Source of the DNA: Porodaedalea pini
Taxonomy: Eukaryota > Basidiomycota > Agaricomycetes > Hymenochaetales > Hymenochaetaceae
Length of the DNA: 64,000 bases
Direction: 5' to 3'
NCBI GenBank assembly: GCA_002794775.1
Contig: NBAY01000096.1
Coordinates: forward strand, 58,529-122,528
Shown: positions 1 to 12,180 of the stretch, piece after piece
Position numbering within the stretch: the first letter of the stretch is position 1
Layout of the letters: each line of letters opens with the position of its first letter
Position numbers and translations under genes: made by a program
Notes under the pieces: model-generated
What the model was told of the DNA's origin: nothing
Seen by the model: the letters and a program-made list of their open reading frames with translations, nothing else
The model's database searches: none

Positions 1-957
1 AGACCGTTCATAATCCCGGCCATATGCTACAGTCGCAGGATGCAGAGCAAAGAGCGGCTCTACCACGCAAAAAGCGGAAGCGCGCGACAACCGACACCTG
101 GACGCGCTGGCCTCTGCTTGCGGGCGACGTGCACCGTCCCGAATGGGGGCTCGCAGACGAAGTGCAGCTCATAGCCTCTCATATGCAGCGACAACAAGGC
201 TCGTGTATCTCCCAGGAACAGCACTCGGATTCCGACGCTGATGCGGACTCTGAAGATGAGGAGGCGCTCGGAGACGTTGGGTGTCGCGCCGTGGCTTCGT
301 CGACCGCGGTGCACCTCCGCATGCTGCTCTCGGTATGCTCTGCACATGTCCCGCGCGTCGAGCCGATCCTGCGGACCCGACTTGCACCCTTGAACTGGGC
401 CGGTGTCCTTGCCGCAGCCGGCACGAGCGGCCTTGTACCGCCGGAGACGTTGGAGCGCGTCGGGGCGAGACTCGAGGCACTTTTCAGTAACTCTACTTCT
501 ACTTCTGTGGAAGACTCTCAGAGAAGCTTGTGCTCATTGTCGCAAGGTATGAAATATATTCCATGTGTTGTCACGCTCTTTGTTGACATGTCTTTTTTTT
601 CTAACGCAGCGATTCCATCCATTCCTTCGCCATCCGCCACTCGCCCCGCACATAGCGCCGCTGTCGTCCGGAGTGCACGTGGAAAACCTGCGCGCACTTG
701 TCGCAGCACGCGCGGAACAAGGAGATGGAGACTTCCTGTCCTTTGCAGGCCCGCGCCCTCCGCCTGAGATCACTCGAAAAAGGAAAAGAATTCGACGCAG
801 CCGTATGAAGGTAGAAAGCGAACTTGAAGATGCGCTAGTCAAGGAAGAAAACACTGACGAAAGAGATGAAGAGAGTGTGGAGCGACAGAGTACCCAGTCA
901 GCTTCGAACGAGGCGAATGGCGACGAGGCCGAATCTGTGCTTGGAGAAGAGAGCTAG
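1..957 (+). CDS. C-terminal part of a RIX1-like pre-rRNA-processing protein (5' end outside window)
   Basis: The reading frame is open from base 3 with no stop before the ATG at 24, so the gene very probably starts upstream of the window. The protein has a basic KKRKR patch near the start, an acidic Asp/Glu/Ser stretch, a helical leucine-rich part, then a HPFLRHPP-like segment and a highly charged tail ending at the TAG at 955-957. This layout resembles the C-terminal half of RIX1/PELP1 proteins, which act in the nucleolus in 60S ribosome assembly; that is inference from composition and short motifs only. Exon 1 ends at a clear donor at 547 (GTATGA). The tidy acceptor at 609 joins the wrong phase for the downstream frame. 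An acceptor at 673 restores the frame but removes the HPFLRHPP segment. Either an unusual splice or a one-base indel is present. Confidence 0.45.
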
Positions 958-1274
958 TATAACTTGTCGCTGTGCTCTGAACATGCGATGCCATCGCCTC
1001 CACGTCAATCTGACTCAAGAGTAGTTCAATTCGTCTTCTCATGGGCAAGCCTTAGGCTCTGGATTAGGTTTGTGGCGCTGGAATTATGTTAACTCTTTAG
1101 CCACCCGCAACTCAAAATTTATCCACCATTTCTTCGAGGATTATTCTACCGCTCGAAGGCAGCCGCTTGAACCCGATCATAATTCAATGTATATGAGAAC
1201 ACTCTCAAGAAGGCACAAAATTCATAGCATGAATATACACAGAACTGCCATCTCACTAACCGACCGGCCCCTTC
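958..1274. other. intergenic, tail-to-tail 3' regions
   Basis: Spacer between the convergent RIX1-like gene and phosphatase A. It is AT-richer than the flanking exons, has no open frame worth calling, and probably holds the two 3' UTRs. Confidence 0.6.
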
Positions 1275-3990
1275 TCAGTTCCATGCCGCCTGCGCAAAAA
1301 GGCCTAATACCTGATTGCCAAGGACGGGACTGTACGTTTGCACGTCTGCCGATGTAAAGGTCGATCCGCCTGACACCGTGTTCAGGATGCCAAGGAGCTG
1401 CGTCTCGATGAAGTCCACGAAGACGAGATCTATAGGCGTGTCGTCGGTGACGTTCGGTGGCACTGAGCCGATAAAATCAGGAGTGGAGAAGAAGGGAAGG
1501 GGCGAATGAGGGACGTCGTCTCCAGCTCCTGGACAAGCCTAACGCAATGTGAATCTGTGAGCATCGTTATGATCCAAGCAATAGACAAATACGAACATCC
1601 GAAGTGACATATCCCAAAGTTAGGTTTGCCGCAGCGCGTTTCTCCAGTGCTCCATCGCGCTCCGCCATCTCTTTCAGCCAGCTGAAGTACCTCGAATCGA
1701 CATAACCGCGTGCATAAAGCTCCTCCTCCCGTCCCTCAAGTATCGCGCGCTTCTCCTGTGCACCCTGGTTGTTGAGCGCCGGAAGCACCTGGTTCGCTAC
1801 TCCGGCGGTCACGTTTGGGATGAAGAGGAATGAATCGGAGAACGGCGAAGCCGTGAATTGGTCGTTCTTTGTGAAGGGGCCTTGCAGAACATCAAAGCGC
1901 TGTGATCCAGAGTTTGTGATCATGACATTGGGAATGCCCGCGCGCGAATTGTTGATGGCTAGTGCAACTGGTGCTGCCTGGAAGGAAGGCGTCAACTTAG
2001 AACAAGCGAGGTCACAAATTGATGGGAGGAAACGAACCTCCTGAATGAACAAGGACAGTAGAGAATCGTTCGAAGGAAAAGGCGCTCTGTTCGTGATTAT
2101 GAATGCATTTTACATTCCAAATCAATATCGAACACTTTACCTCGTCAACAAGAAATCGTGAGGAGCGGTGCCGAACTGGAACGAAAGATCGAATCTCTCT
2201 GCGAGCTGGTTCATGCCTGCAGTGATGGATCTTCCCTGTTGTGTGTCGAAAGTTCGATTACTCTGGTCTGTGTGGAACTTTTTCGGAGATGGAGTTAGCT
2301 TCAAGCTAGGAAGAAAGTGATTTCCGCTTACCTCGTACGAGACACGGTTCTGGTCCAAATAACGGCGCGTGAAGGTCAGGTTTTTGGAAGAGTTGCTACT
2401 AGACTCATCAAGGTCTACGCCTATGGAAGCGTGGATTAGGAATATTAGAAGTCCAAGCCAAGTGGACGCATGTACTCATCCATCCTAAATCACACATTAG
2501 CAAAGAATTTCGGCTCAGCATAAATCTACTTACCGATTGTTTCCATGTACCGACCACTTTCAAGAGACATTGATCGTCCATCGAGTTGCACTAAAAGTGA
2601 TATCAAGCAACACAGAAAGTTTCTAAAGGGATGCATGTATCCTTACGGCAATCCCGAATGTGAGTATGGCCACCAAAGATCAGGATTGGCGTTGTCGGAT
2701 GTACAGCTCGGACGGCATTGAAGACCGTTGGCCCTGCAATGCAAATATTGAGTTTACATGCATCCAATTCATATACCGAATATGTAGCTTACAATTGTCT
2801 CGAGAAACCGGCATATGGCTGGGTGTTTGTCAGTTTCAATTCAGATTATCGCGTTATCATACGACAGACCCGATCAAAAGGAAAAAGTCTGGCTCTTCCG
2901 CGATTGCCTCCTTGAACTGAGCGAGACTTTATGACTAAAACAAAATTCCGAGGTCAGAGAAGTGACGAACCCATTGCTCAGTCACCATGTCTTCGACCTT
3001 CTGAACAGTTGTGTTCTCGGCATTTCCAGTGAAGTCGAACAGAACTCCCACAGAGGTGACCTTCCTTCCTCTGAGAGAACGCAAACCGAACTCGACAATT
3101 AGCAGTCTCCCAAAACGGATTTCATGATCCATTTCTCACTTTCTGGTCGTGAACTTGAGGAAACGTTCGCCTATCGGGACACTGACTGGATTTTGGTTTT
3201 CATCAAACACAGTGATGTTAACATTCGATGAAAGATAACGGCCTTTCCAGAATGGCGCGAAATCCGTATACCTGTCAGACCGATTAGAAAACTCGTTGAG
3301 AGACCAGGCAAGTAAGACAGCACGGCTCTTAGGACGCCTACATGTCAAGTGCGACTGGGTAGCCATCGCTAAGCTCGTGGCTGTAAGAAAAACATTGCTA
3401 TGAGCACGAAGAAGTGAATCATGAACCCTTATGCATACTTTCCGATCGAGAGGACATCGTACGGAAGCTGTTTTATAAATTGATCTGACTGAGATGATAT
3501 TAGCGTAAGCAATTATCTTACATCCTCTACGACATACATCGTGACCGTCTATATCTCCCGGTGGGAAGCCATCGGACAAGCCTGTCCCGTCATGCAAGTC
3601 TCCAGTGTCGACAAGGAGGAGGTCCACGTCCTTCTCAAGCGCAATCTCCTTCATATGCGTGACGAAAGATGCAAAGTCTCCGAAATCCCCACTTCGATTG
3701 TGCACTTTCATGAGCAAGTAATGGCGGGCCACAGTTCACAAACCTTACCTATAGTTGGGCTCCGGAGCAGATGCCTTTTGATGTCCAAGAAGCCAGCCAT
3801 GAGTATCCGTAGTATGAATAACATTCACATCTCCCCAAACGAGCGGCCGCGTTGGTGCAGTGATCGGACCTGTTGGGAATGCTCTCTTGTCATGAAAGTG
3901 CCCATGGTTGTCGTCAGAGCAAGCGAGAGAGGCTGTGAACAGGCTTAGAAGAGTTGCGAAAGCGAAGAAACTGAACCCTGATCTTAGCAT
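1275..3990 (-). CDS. secreted calcineurin-like metallophosphatase / 5'-nucleotidase family, copy A
   Basis: Sixteen exons can be joined in frame (about 620 aa): 3749-3990, 3538-3691, 3439-3488, 3342-3380, 3140-3271, 2971-3070, 2870-2916, 2793-2818, 2647-2733, 2534-2590, 2476-2484, 2332-2420, 2141-2277, 2038-2086, 1597-1977, 1275-1538. A signal peptide covers about residues 1-23. Metallophosphatase motifs are all present: DTH (62-64), DTGD (109-112), GNHE (148-151), GHMP, and GGHTHIRDC (284-292). The C-terminal half resembles the 5'-nucleotidase C-terminal domain. The family includes the yeast vacuolar protein YHR202W; the substrate cannot be read from sequence and the cell location is inferred from the signal peptide. 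Two introns use a GTTCGT donor. Exon 11 is only 9 nt (residues GWM). Copy B at 23371-25729 is a clear paralogue lacking six of these introns. Confidence 0.88.
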
Positions 3991-4610
3991 CCTGATTCTC
4001 GATTGAATTACCCGCAGCAGATCTGACGAGCTATATGAGATACACTGCGAGCTCCTTTATACCACAGGCAGGCCCGGGGGTTCTAAATGTTGTCCGTGCA
4101 ACACGCAGGGTCGAGGCGCACGTTGAAGGAAAAGTGTTGAAAACGTTCGATAACAATGTCCTCGTGGACGAAGAACCATTCGGAGTCCCGCTCCAGGGAA
4201 TCCTCGAGCGTATCCACTGACGTTGCTTTATGCTTCTATAAATATTAACTAGCCATGCGGTCGACTGTGAGACTTGAGCTAAGTATACATTTCTTCGATA
4301 AAGAGCTTGAATATGTAACCACGTGGAGCAGTGAGATATCCTCAGAATTAGAGAGATAGACGGTCGGTCTTCGAGAAACAGAGGTCTTGTAGGTCAATTC
4401 ACTTGCAAGCACTGGAATGCTCAGGTCCGCCGGTGGATCCGAACTCCGGAACACAAGTGATGTCGCCACAGACAGTGATTCCGTTAAAGACGGTCATCCC
4501 TCAACTAAACTTCAGAAAGCTAAAGCCGATAAGGGTGAGAATAACCGATAAACATGTATTTATCGCTTCTTAAATGATGAACAAGCCACAGATGCACTAG
4601 ATCGGGATGC
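3991..4610. other. intergenic between phosphatase A and the S41 peptidase
   Basis: Holds the phosphatase A promoter on its left and the 3' region of the peptidase on its right. Short open frames here have no coding character. Nothing else seen. Confidence 0.6.
4056..4061 (-). promoter_or_regulatory. TATA box of phosphatase A
   Basis: TATAAA on the minus strand 66-71 nt upstream of the ATG at 3990. Copy B has TATAAG at the matching distance (25794-25799), which supports the call. Confidence 0.55.
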
Positions 4611-7587
4611 CTAGTCGAATACCTGAGTAGCACTGCTCGGAGTGAAAGAAAACGAGCATTCAGCAAACACTTTTGACCTCATGAAACGAAACGTCACGCA
4701 CGCAAACGTCCACAGGTTCTGAGGATTGTTGAATGTGTCCTTTGTGTACGCAAACCGTACTGTCGTCTCCCAATCAGCAAACGCGTCGGTTAGCAGAGAC
4801 TCTCAGCTTACATTTAGGAAGCTCCGACACGTATGCTGAGATATAAGCAATATTATGAGTTATTCACCCTTTGTACACTCAGCGACTTACCTATGGGCTT
4901 GCTTTCGTCGAAGAAACTCCATGCTAATGATTTGTCATATTTATGAGTCTTGAGCTATTGCAGTGAAAACAAGAAACAAGACATACCCGTCCTCCAGTTG
5001 TGGCTGTTATGACGCTTGTTAAATGACTTTGACGATAATACATGTAATGGAAATGTACGCACCGGAAATCACCGTCTACAAGGCTAGGAAACCGAATTTA
5101 ATTAAGAGCCGTCTTTATACTTTCAAGGATACGTACAGATCGGGAGGCGCTAGAGGATCCTATAAAAAAAATGTGATGAGAAGTCTGCGAAACCGTCTGA
5201 GCATCGAACAACTGACATCCTTTAGATTTGCTGTCTTTATCTCCGTGTCTATATCCGTCCACTCTAAGACCTGGTTTCCGGCCATGCCTAATCGAAAATA
5301 AGGACCACATTACAGATTACCGTAGATTTGTTATGTTCGTACCTTTGAACTCAACGTTCTCTCCAGGCTTTCCTCCGAAAACCGCAATCGTGGTATTGTG
5401 TCGCTCATTCATGAGCGTGCTGAACATCGCACACGTGGAAGCGCAGTTTCCGTTGCTGACTACAGGTGATAAAACGACTTAATTCAGGACTTTGGAAGAA
5501 CAATGGACATGCACACCAATGGCGACATTCCTGCGGAGGGAGGTCTCAGTATTTGGCATGCGATGTAGTTGGAAATGCATACTCTAGAGGAATAGGCGGT
5601 GTTTCTGGAATAGCAACGTCGAAAGGCGTACAGGTGTCCTTCAAAAGACGCGAGCTTCAACGGGTTTCATAATACAAATAGGAGTTTCTACGCACATGGA
5701 ATCGCTGGGAGGTAGGGTCACTAACGCCGTTAATAGTGAACGGAGCAGGCGGATCAATGTAATCGTGAGTCTCAGGAAACTCAGTGTCATTCAGGAACGC
5801 CCCTGTGCAATCCGACCAACAAGGATCAGCTTCATGAGGGATGACTTGAAGAAACGCGTGTGTTAAACTGACAGTTGACAGGCGGATAGAACGTCTCGGT
5901 GACGCCTAAAGCTATATCACTCTTTACTATCTTCTGCGCCAGCTCGTTCGCACGAATGGAGGACTGGAAGCCTCTATTGTTCCACATTAGCCGAAAGACG
6001 AGTTCAAAATGTCATTAAACATACGGGTAGCCGATCTCAGAGCCAGCAAGGAACTGGTGCAGGAATTGTCCCAGACACACGAAACCACCTGTCGTCAGAG
6101 TAAGCAGACAGACACAGGGAAAAGAGCAAGAATTATGCAATACCGCCGTTGTTAGTGAGGTCAATTAGAAGACGTGAAACACCCGCAGACAGGAAGCCAT
6201 TCATAGCGGAGACTGTATCCGTCTGGAACTGCACGAAGTCGCCCTCAAACGAGCCTACAAACATCTAGAATGTACAGGCCTTTCAGAGAAGTGGTTTCTA
6301 ACGATTTTAGAAGTACTTACAACTCCTGTCTGGTTGTCAGGCAGAATATATGATTTAATTACTCCCGCAGAGGTATTGACCTGCGGAAGAGTCGGCTGAA
6401 ACTGCTGGGGCAAACCAATCCCATTGCTGGGCGCGACATCGATAATCGAGGCCTTAGCGAGGAGCCGCCCATTTCGACGCGCGGCGTTATTGAAAACGCC
6501 GCCCTGCTTTTCGTCGACACCATTCGTGGCATTATTTGCGGCGCAGTTGTTCTCCCAGCTGTCCAAAAATAAATTTAGCCTCTATAATAAGAAAACAAGA
6601 GATTACTCACAAAGAAGTCTGGTCTGTGAACGGCGTGCCTGTGAAGTCCGCGAGGTACGGCACCGTAACGTTCTCCGCCTCAGTCCTATTAACGGTAATA
6701 AGGCTAAAGGTCAGACTATCCTGAGTTGGCATGGGCGGGCCCGCGAGGTCGCCAACGCGCTGCGAGAAGTCCGTGTCGACGATCCGGTAGCTGCTCAACA
6801 CGCTGTTCACGCGCACCCCATGGTCTAGAAAGTTCCCAGATACCGTGCTCGCTATCAGGTCTATGTAGTCGAATGGCGCCATGCCCTCAATCGAGAGTAC
6901 CTTTGCTCCCGCAAGGCGTTGCCAGTCGAAGTTGATCGAATCGAAGAAGCCAGTGAAGTCGGGTCCGAGCAGGTTGAACAGCTCGACGGAGTCGGGCGCG
7001 ACGAAGACGTTCTGTTCACCATCCTCCTCAAGAATAACAACTGGCGCCGGAAGTAGATTCTGGAAAGTGGTGTAGCAAGTCGGAAACCAGCCTTATTGAA
7101 CAACGTTGCTCAGCGGAGTGAAACATAACTTAATTTCTTCACTCACGGGTGTGGCCATCGTTCAGCCGAGTCGTGAAGTCATAGACGTCCTTGTTGAAAT
7201 CAAAATCCGTCTGCAATTCTTGATAAGGTAACGTAGACCGCAATCAATTTGAAATACATACCGCATAGTCAGTGCTATTTATCCGTGCAAGATCCGCTCG
7301 AATATTCGTCGTAGACTCTGGAATGGGGGAGGCGAGTTCAAATAGAAATCTTCGAAAGAATAAAAATCAAAGACACGTGAGATAACTTGCAAGACATTCT
7401 GGCGGAGTGTCTCGTTGAAGGGGAAAGACTTCAAGCAAGCAAGTGCATCGGCAGGAACAGCAAAGGTCTGCCCAGCGATGTTTGCACACGGATCTGAATC
7501 CCTTGCCGATGGAACTACAGATGCCAAAGCCGCAAACCCCAAGATCGGCACCAAATAGAGAGACCAGACACCCACAAAGCGCAGCAT
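4611..7587 (-). CDS. secreted S41-family (tail-specific protease-like) peptidase
   Basis: Multi-exon gene with a signal peptide in the first 25 residues, starting at the ATG ending at 7587 and stopping at the TAG at 4611-4613. Recognisable blocks in order: DPCANI and ACL near the start; FYLNSPPPFQ; LNDGHTR followed by WFPTCYTTFQ; a PDZ-like or beta region with VAPDSVELF; LLIDLTNNGGG then FVCLGQFLHQF (about 6060-6170); SNGNCASTCAMF, which carries the likely serine nucleophile (about 5400-5460); GGKPGENVEF; and DPLAPPDLLVDGDFR. This matches the large fungal secreted S41/CPAF-like family; the substrate is unknown. Two junctions do not read through cleanly: near 7322 one base seems missing between FQ and ESTTNIRADL, and near 4950-4990 the exon beginning THKYDK is out of phase by one. 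The alternative last exon ends at the same stop. Introns are about 45-65 nt. Confidence 0.8.
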
Positions 7588-8122
7588 ATTGCAGAGGCTC
7601 TCAGCTGCAGTCCAATATCAGACTCATTTTTATAGTCCTCCCAAGGTTCGCATGGACCCAGTCGAGTTAGGGAGGCGTTGTATAACCTCTAGGGAGACGC
7701 ATGCTGTAGCTCAGCTTCTGTTTTTTCAGACAGAGCACATCAGTCAAGTGCGCTGCATACGGAATGCTAAAGATAACAAGTATAACAGCGTGAAGCGAGA
7801 GTGGACCAGCGGCGATGAGAGTTTTTCCTGTAAAGTTACACGGTCGACCAGTTAAACGGACCGCGAACTGAAAGTGTGCCTGCCACCTCAGCGAAGAAAC
7901 CTTCGAATAGACTGTTGAATTTCCGAGGCGAAAGCGACTCTTGTTCCAGTCTTTCTCATAGCACGAATGGCGGTAAGGTGCAGATTGGGAGGACTATGGC
8001 CGCGAAGCGAGGCTTGCCTTTTGCGGCTGCCTCGGAGTCCCGTTAGACGTCACGCGTCTCTCGCGTCCGTACTGTAGTCACGCACTCTCAACCATCGCGG
8101 CGAGCTCTTTGCAGCTCACAAA
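7588..8122. other. divergent promoter region
   Basis: Lies between the head-to-head S41 peptidase (-) and RSC7-like (+) genes, so it must contain both promoters. Only the TATA box at 7627-7634 stands out; the RSC7 side is GC-rich without a TATA box. Confidence 0.55.
7627..7634 (-). promoter_or_regulatory. TATA box of the S41 peptidase gene
   Basis: TATAAAAA on the minus strand about 40-47 nt upstream of the ATG at 7587. Confidence 0.5.
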
Positions 8123-9671
8123 ATGAAGAAATCTGGTGCCAAAATCATTATAAAACCGAGGCGGTCAAAGCAGCCAGAGCCTAGCTCTGAACCTGAAGAA
8201 ACGTCAGAGGCTGTCTCGGAGCAGGCGAATGACGAAGTTGCGATTGATGAAGGCGAAGACGTGCCCGCAGAATCAGACGCGCCTGAGGGGTCAACGAGAG
8301 ACGAGGAGGGCGGCGAGGACGGCTCTGGAACTGATGTAGCGGCACCAGTGGTGCGCGGTCGTCCAAGGGGTCGTCCAAGGGGACGCGGAACTGGGCGGCC
8401 ACGCGGACGTCCACGAGGCAGTGGTCGAGGACGAGGACGTGGACGTGGACGGGGCGGGACAATCACGCTGAAGCTCCCGAAACGCGGCGACGACAGTGAA
8501 GGAGAAGAAAACGACGACAGTCAGGCAGCTCCTGGCGATGAAGGTGAAGTGGAGGTCGTCGTGGCTTCGCGGAAAGTCCTCCCTGCTATTGAAGGCGACT
8601 CATATGTGAGCGAGGACGACCCGAAAGGCGACACGAAAAGTTGACGCCAACGGGAACCTACTTGGCGGGCGGACGTTCAAGGCGCAGACATTTCTTCTGC
8701 CCGATCGCCATCCCGAGCGCCGCTTCATGCTAGCCATCGACGCCGCGCGGACGTCTGGTTTCCGCGACTCGCTGTACTATTTCCGTCGCAACCCACTCGC
8801 GCTCAAGCTCAACGCGACGCAGGCAGAGAAGGACTACCTCATTGAGATAGGCAAACTGGGCGGACACTTGCGAACGCGTAGCGTCACTCTGGTCACCGCG
8901 CGCAGTGCCTTCAAACTGCATGGCGCCAAGATGCTCGTTGACGGACGTATAGGTATTGATGACTATTACGAGGAGAAGGCTATCGCAGAAGCCCAAGCAC
9001 GCGGCCTCAATGCTGGTGATTTCGCCTCCGAACTACTTGAGCAGCAGCAGGCGGCCGTTGCGGACGCGTCTGCCGCTGCGTCAGGAAAAGTCGAGCGTTC
9101 CGGTCTGGGACTGTACCGCACTGGTGGGCCAACCACTGTCTTCGGTGGCTCAGGCCTTGGTCCGTATAGCGATGGCCCGCTCAACGTCGCAAAGAAGGCA
9201 ATGCTGAGCCGCGAGGGCGTGACGGACGAGAACTGGATGTTCGTCATGGCGCAACGCACGCGCGAGGCAAATGCAGAATGGGCGCGCGGACGCGCCGAGG
9301 CTATCAGAGGTGTGGAAGACATGGATATTGATGAGGATGCGATGGCATCGCGAAGCAAACGTCTCCGACGCGATGCTGCTGGCCCTTCGTACGGAGCATA
9401 CGAACCTCACACAGCCATCATTCACTGTAAGTTTCGAATCTCATTCATTGCATATTTTCCAACTCAAAAAAATTCAACAGATGAAAGCAGCACGCAGCCA
9501 ACGCGTGCTCGGTGGGAACTCGCGCCCGATAGTCATAATGTGCTCGGAGGCACGAAGGTCGGGAACGGCGCTTGGGGAGTTGCCTGGGTCGACACCGTCA
9601 TGGAGCCTCCCGATCCGTCGCTCGAAGACGAGCGAGCACGCACGCGTCATGCTTTCTTGCAGTCTCTATAA
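8123..9671 (+). CDS. RSC7/Swp82-like subunit of a SWI/SNF-class chromatin remodelling complex, with an apparent frameshift
   Basis: The first part (8123-8638) has a basic start, an acidic stretch, then a run of AT-hook-like RGRP/RGRG repeats at about 8365-8458, giving DNA binding. The conserved domain follows as VDANGNLLGGR, FLLPDRHPERRFML, DAARTSGFRDSLYYFRRNP, a helical region, and after an intron at 9427-9480 HYESSTQPTRARWE, ending at 9671. This order fits RSC7 (Npl6), a nuclear RSC/SWI-SNF subunit. The two halves are in different frames: at 8633-8644 the bases ACGAAAAGTTGA give a TGA stop, while removing one A of the four-A run (8636-8639) restores the conserved GDTKVDANGN. No intron could fit there. 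It may be an assembly error, a broken allele, or less likely recoding. Confidence 0.75.
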
Positions 9672-9844
9672 TTTATTGCCTACGAATAACATAATTCCGT
9701 GTATCAATATGAGTATGATAGGTCGCCACCGGAATAGCAGAAGGGCGCGCGGAGAACGCGCGTCGCGCCTCGAAGAGTTACTATTTGAACGTGAATCTCC
9801 AATACCATCATCCTGATATCCTGGCAACTTGAAACGCAGACGCA

Positions 9845-12180
9845 ATGGCAAACTTACGTGAGAGCCTACGAGAAATGCGCGCCCAGCTCGAGGGCATCTA
9901 CGAGCACCTCCCACGCTTCGGGCTCAGCGCAGACAGACCGCCTATCCTCGACGTCGAGTCCAACGATGACGATACCAGTGCCACCGCCTCCACGTCCGGC
10001 AAGAGCTCACCCAACGGTTGTGGTGGCGACGGCGCTGCGAAGGAGCGCGACGCGCGCCGCCAACCGCACGCATCGGGCGGCGGGATACCTGGCCTACGTA
10101 TCCTCCGCGAGTGCGTGCGGCACGATATCGAGCAGATCGACAAGGTGAGCACAACCTGTGTATCTTCTAGTTCTGCTTCAAAGCTGACAAAACTAAAATC
10201 GTCTCATTCCCTCTAGTAGCTTTTTGCGCTCTATGCCGACCGCGGTGTGAGCCTGAGCACACCAATCCTCTCGCGATCGACGAACGCGCCGTACCTCATC
10301 GCCGTGTGGAACGAGCTCGTCCGCGCACCGCCCCCTGTCCTGTTCATCGACAAGACGTTTCCTGTGCCCTCGGAGGAGAACCCGTCGAAGCCCCCGCAAA
10401 AGACTTCCTCAAAGAAAGGTGCTGCGGGTGCGAAGGTGGACGTGGTAGCTGACAACGGTCGGCAATGGATTCGAGTCAATACGTGAGTGGTCAGCTTATT
10501 ACGGTTGGTAAAGGCTCTAATAGATCTAAATTGTATACAACAGGATTAAGAACTCGCGACTACTCGCGGAGTTCAGAGAACTAGATTCGTACCTTACAGA
10601 ATCAGAGAGCGAGGGCGAGAAGTGCTCCAGTGCGGACTGTGCCTGCACAGTTTCATGTAGAACAAAGTCTGCGGCAGACGAATTAGACAACTCGCTCCTG
10701 CAGATGGGCAAAGTACTTGTTTCAGCTGCGCAGACTTCTCTACTGGAATGCTCTGGCGAGAAAACACCGCCGAAGGTTACTCTTCGGCTCACTCGTCTAC
10801 TACTGGATGAAGAATCTCTCTCGCGACTGGAAAGCCTCGGCCTCAAGATCATTGGACCTCAACACTGCTCGATCGCTGCAAATCCCGCGGAGACAGACTC
10901 TCGCATCGCGCAGACTATCCGCGAACTTCTCAAAATGGGGCTAGAAGTCGAGCTCGGAGAGCACGAATTCAGAATCCCTCCGGAACTGTTCTCTACGTCC
11001 ATCAAAGTTCTCCCGCGACCCGTCCCTTCGCGTCAAATCAACCTAGACCTCTCAGTGCTCATCGCGCTCATCTCTGATATAACACACGCGCCGCTCCCTG
11101 CGTCGGCAGAAGAGGCGTACACGCGCTATATTCCTACGCCGGCCGAACGAGCGCGCTCGCGTAGGCGCCGGCAGCAGCAGAAGGAGCAACTCGCTCGAGC
11201 CAAGGCTCGGAGCGAGGCAAAGAAACCATCTGGGCACCCAAAGAAGAAGGAGAAAGAGAGGAGGAGTGTCGGGACTCAAGAAGGTGCTGGGAATTCTGAG
11301 AGTGACGATGAGGGGGAGAGCGTGCACTCTCGAGCGCTCGCAAACCAGATTCTGCGCGAAATGGATGTGGGCCTCCTCGATGAGATTGCGGGACGCCTCG
11401 AGCTTTCAAGCTCCGATACAACAGCATCGATAGAATTCTGGACTTCGAAGGAGGTGCGCGAGCGCTGTTTACGCATCGTTGATAAAATTGGCGGTCCGGC
11501 GGAGAAGCGACGCGCGAGCGCGTTGTTCTTTGACCGGTGCACTCCTAGCGAGCCGGTTCTTGGTACACTGTACGCGTCGGCGGCCGAGGCGATGGAAGCA
11601 TACTGGCGTGACTCGCGCCATTCGAGGGACACGGTACCAGGTCTCGCACCCTTGCGTATCTTTGAAGACGAGGGCGACGGTCTGACGCCAGCAGGCAGCG
11701 GCGAAGCGTGTAACCAACCCATTCTGGATTAGCCTAGAGCGCGCCTGCCTTCGACTCCTCTCCGAAGGCGCCACGTCGCATCCGCGCGCGCTCTCCGTCT
11801 CCATGGATCCCACACCATCCACAGACTCGGAGCACAGCCAATTCAAAGACAGCACAGGCGAGATCGAGCGCGCAGCCGTGACGCGCGGGAATCCGCGCCT
11901 TACTGTGCACACCGTCAGCACGCTTTGGCGCGGGGCGGCGCGTCACTGGACGACGCTTACGGCGAACCGGGCGAGCGTGCGCGAGATGCTTAAGGAGAGC
12001 GCGAAGGAGGCTGGGCGGGCTTTGAGTTTATCAACAGGTCATAAGGAGCGGGATGCCGAGGAAGCGCAGCCTGAGCATGATGAGGAAGAGAGAAGAAGGA
12101 CGACGGAGGTCGCGGCTATTTGGGTTGTTGAACCGAGGAGTCTGGCGGAGAGCATGCGAGGGGACTTTGTCCCGGCGTGA
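9845..12180 (+). CDS. DUF1308-like (C7orf25/UPF0415-type) protein
   Basis: Four exons join in frame: 9845-10144, 10220-10482, 10544-11633, 11695-12180 (about 712 aa). The N-terminal part has a helical region (LRESLREMRAQLEGIYEHL) and a block running through LFALYADRGVSLSTPILSR. A Cys-containing linker follows (SSADCACTVSC). The middle has INLDLSVLIALISDITH, which I take as the DUF1308 signature, then a very basic Arg/Gln/Lys coiled-coil insertion (about 11130-11270) and a C-terminal block with TNPFWISLERACLRLLSEG and NPRLTVHTVSTLWRG. The family has no firmly known reaction; a nuclease-like PIN fold has been suggested for relatives but no catalytic residues can be assigned here. The third intron (11634-11694, 61 nt) is needed to reach the C-terminal block and uses GTACCA...GCAG. 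The gene lies 173 nt after RSC7, same strand. Confidence 0.55.

Noticed and set aside
4245..4469. Minus-strand 74-codon frame upstream of phosphatase A
   Set aside because: No motif,  AT-rich spacer and no conserved partner upstream of phosphatase B.
8116..8466. Minus-strand Arg/Pro-rich open frame
   Set aside because: It is the antisense shadow of the AT-hook repeats of the RSC7-like gene.
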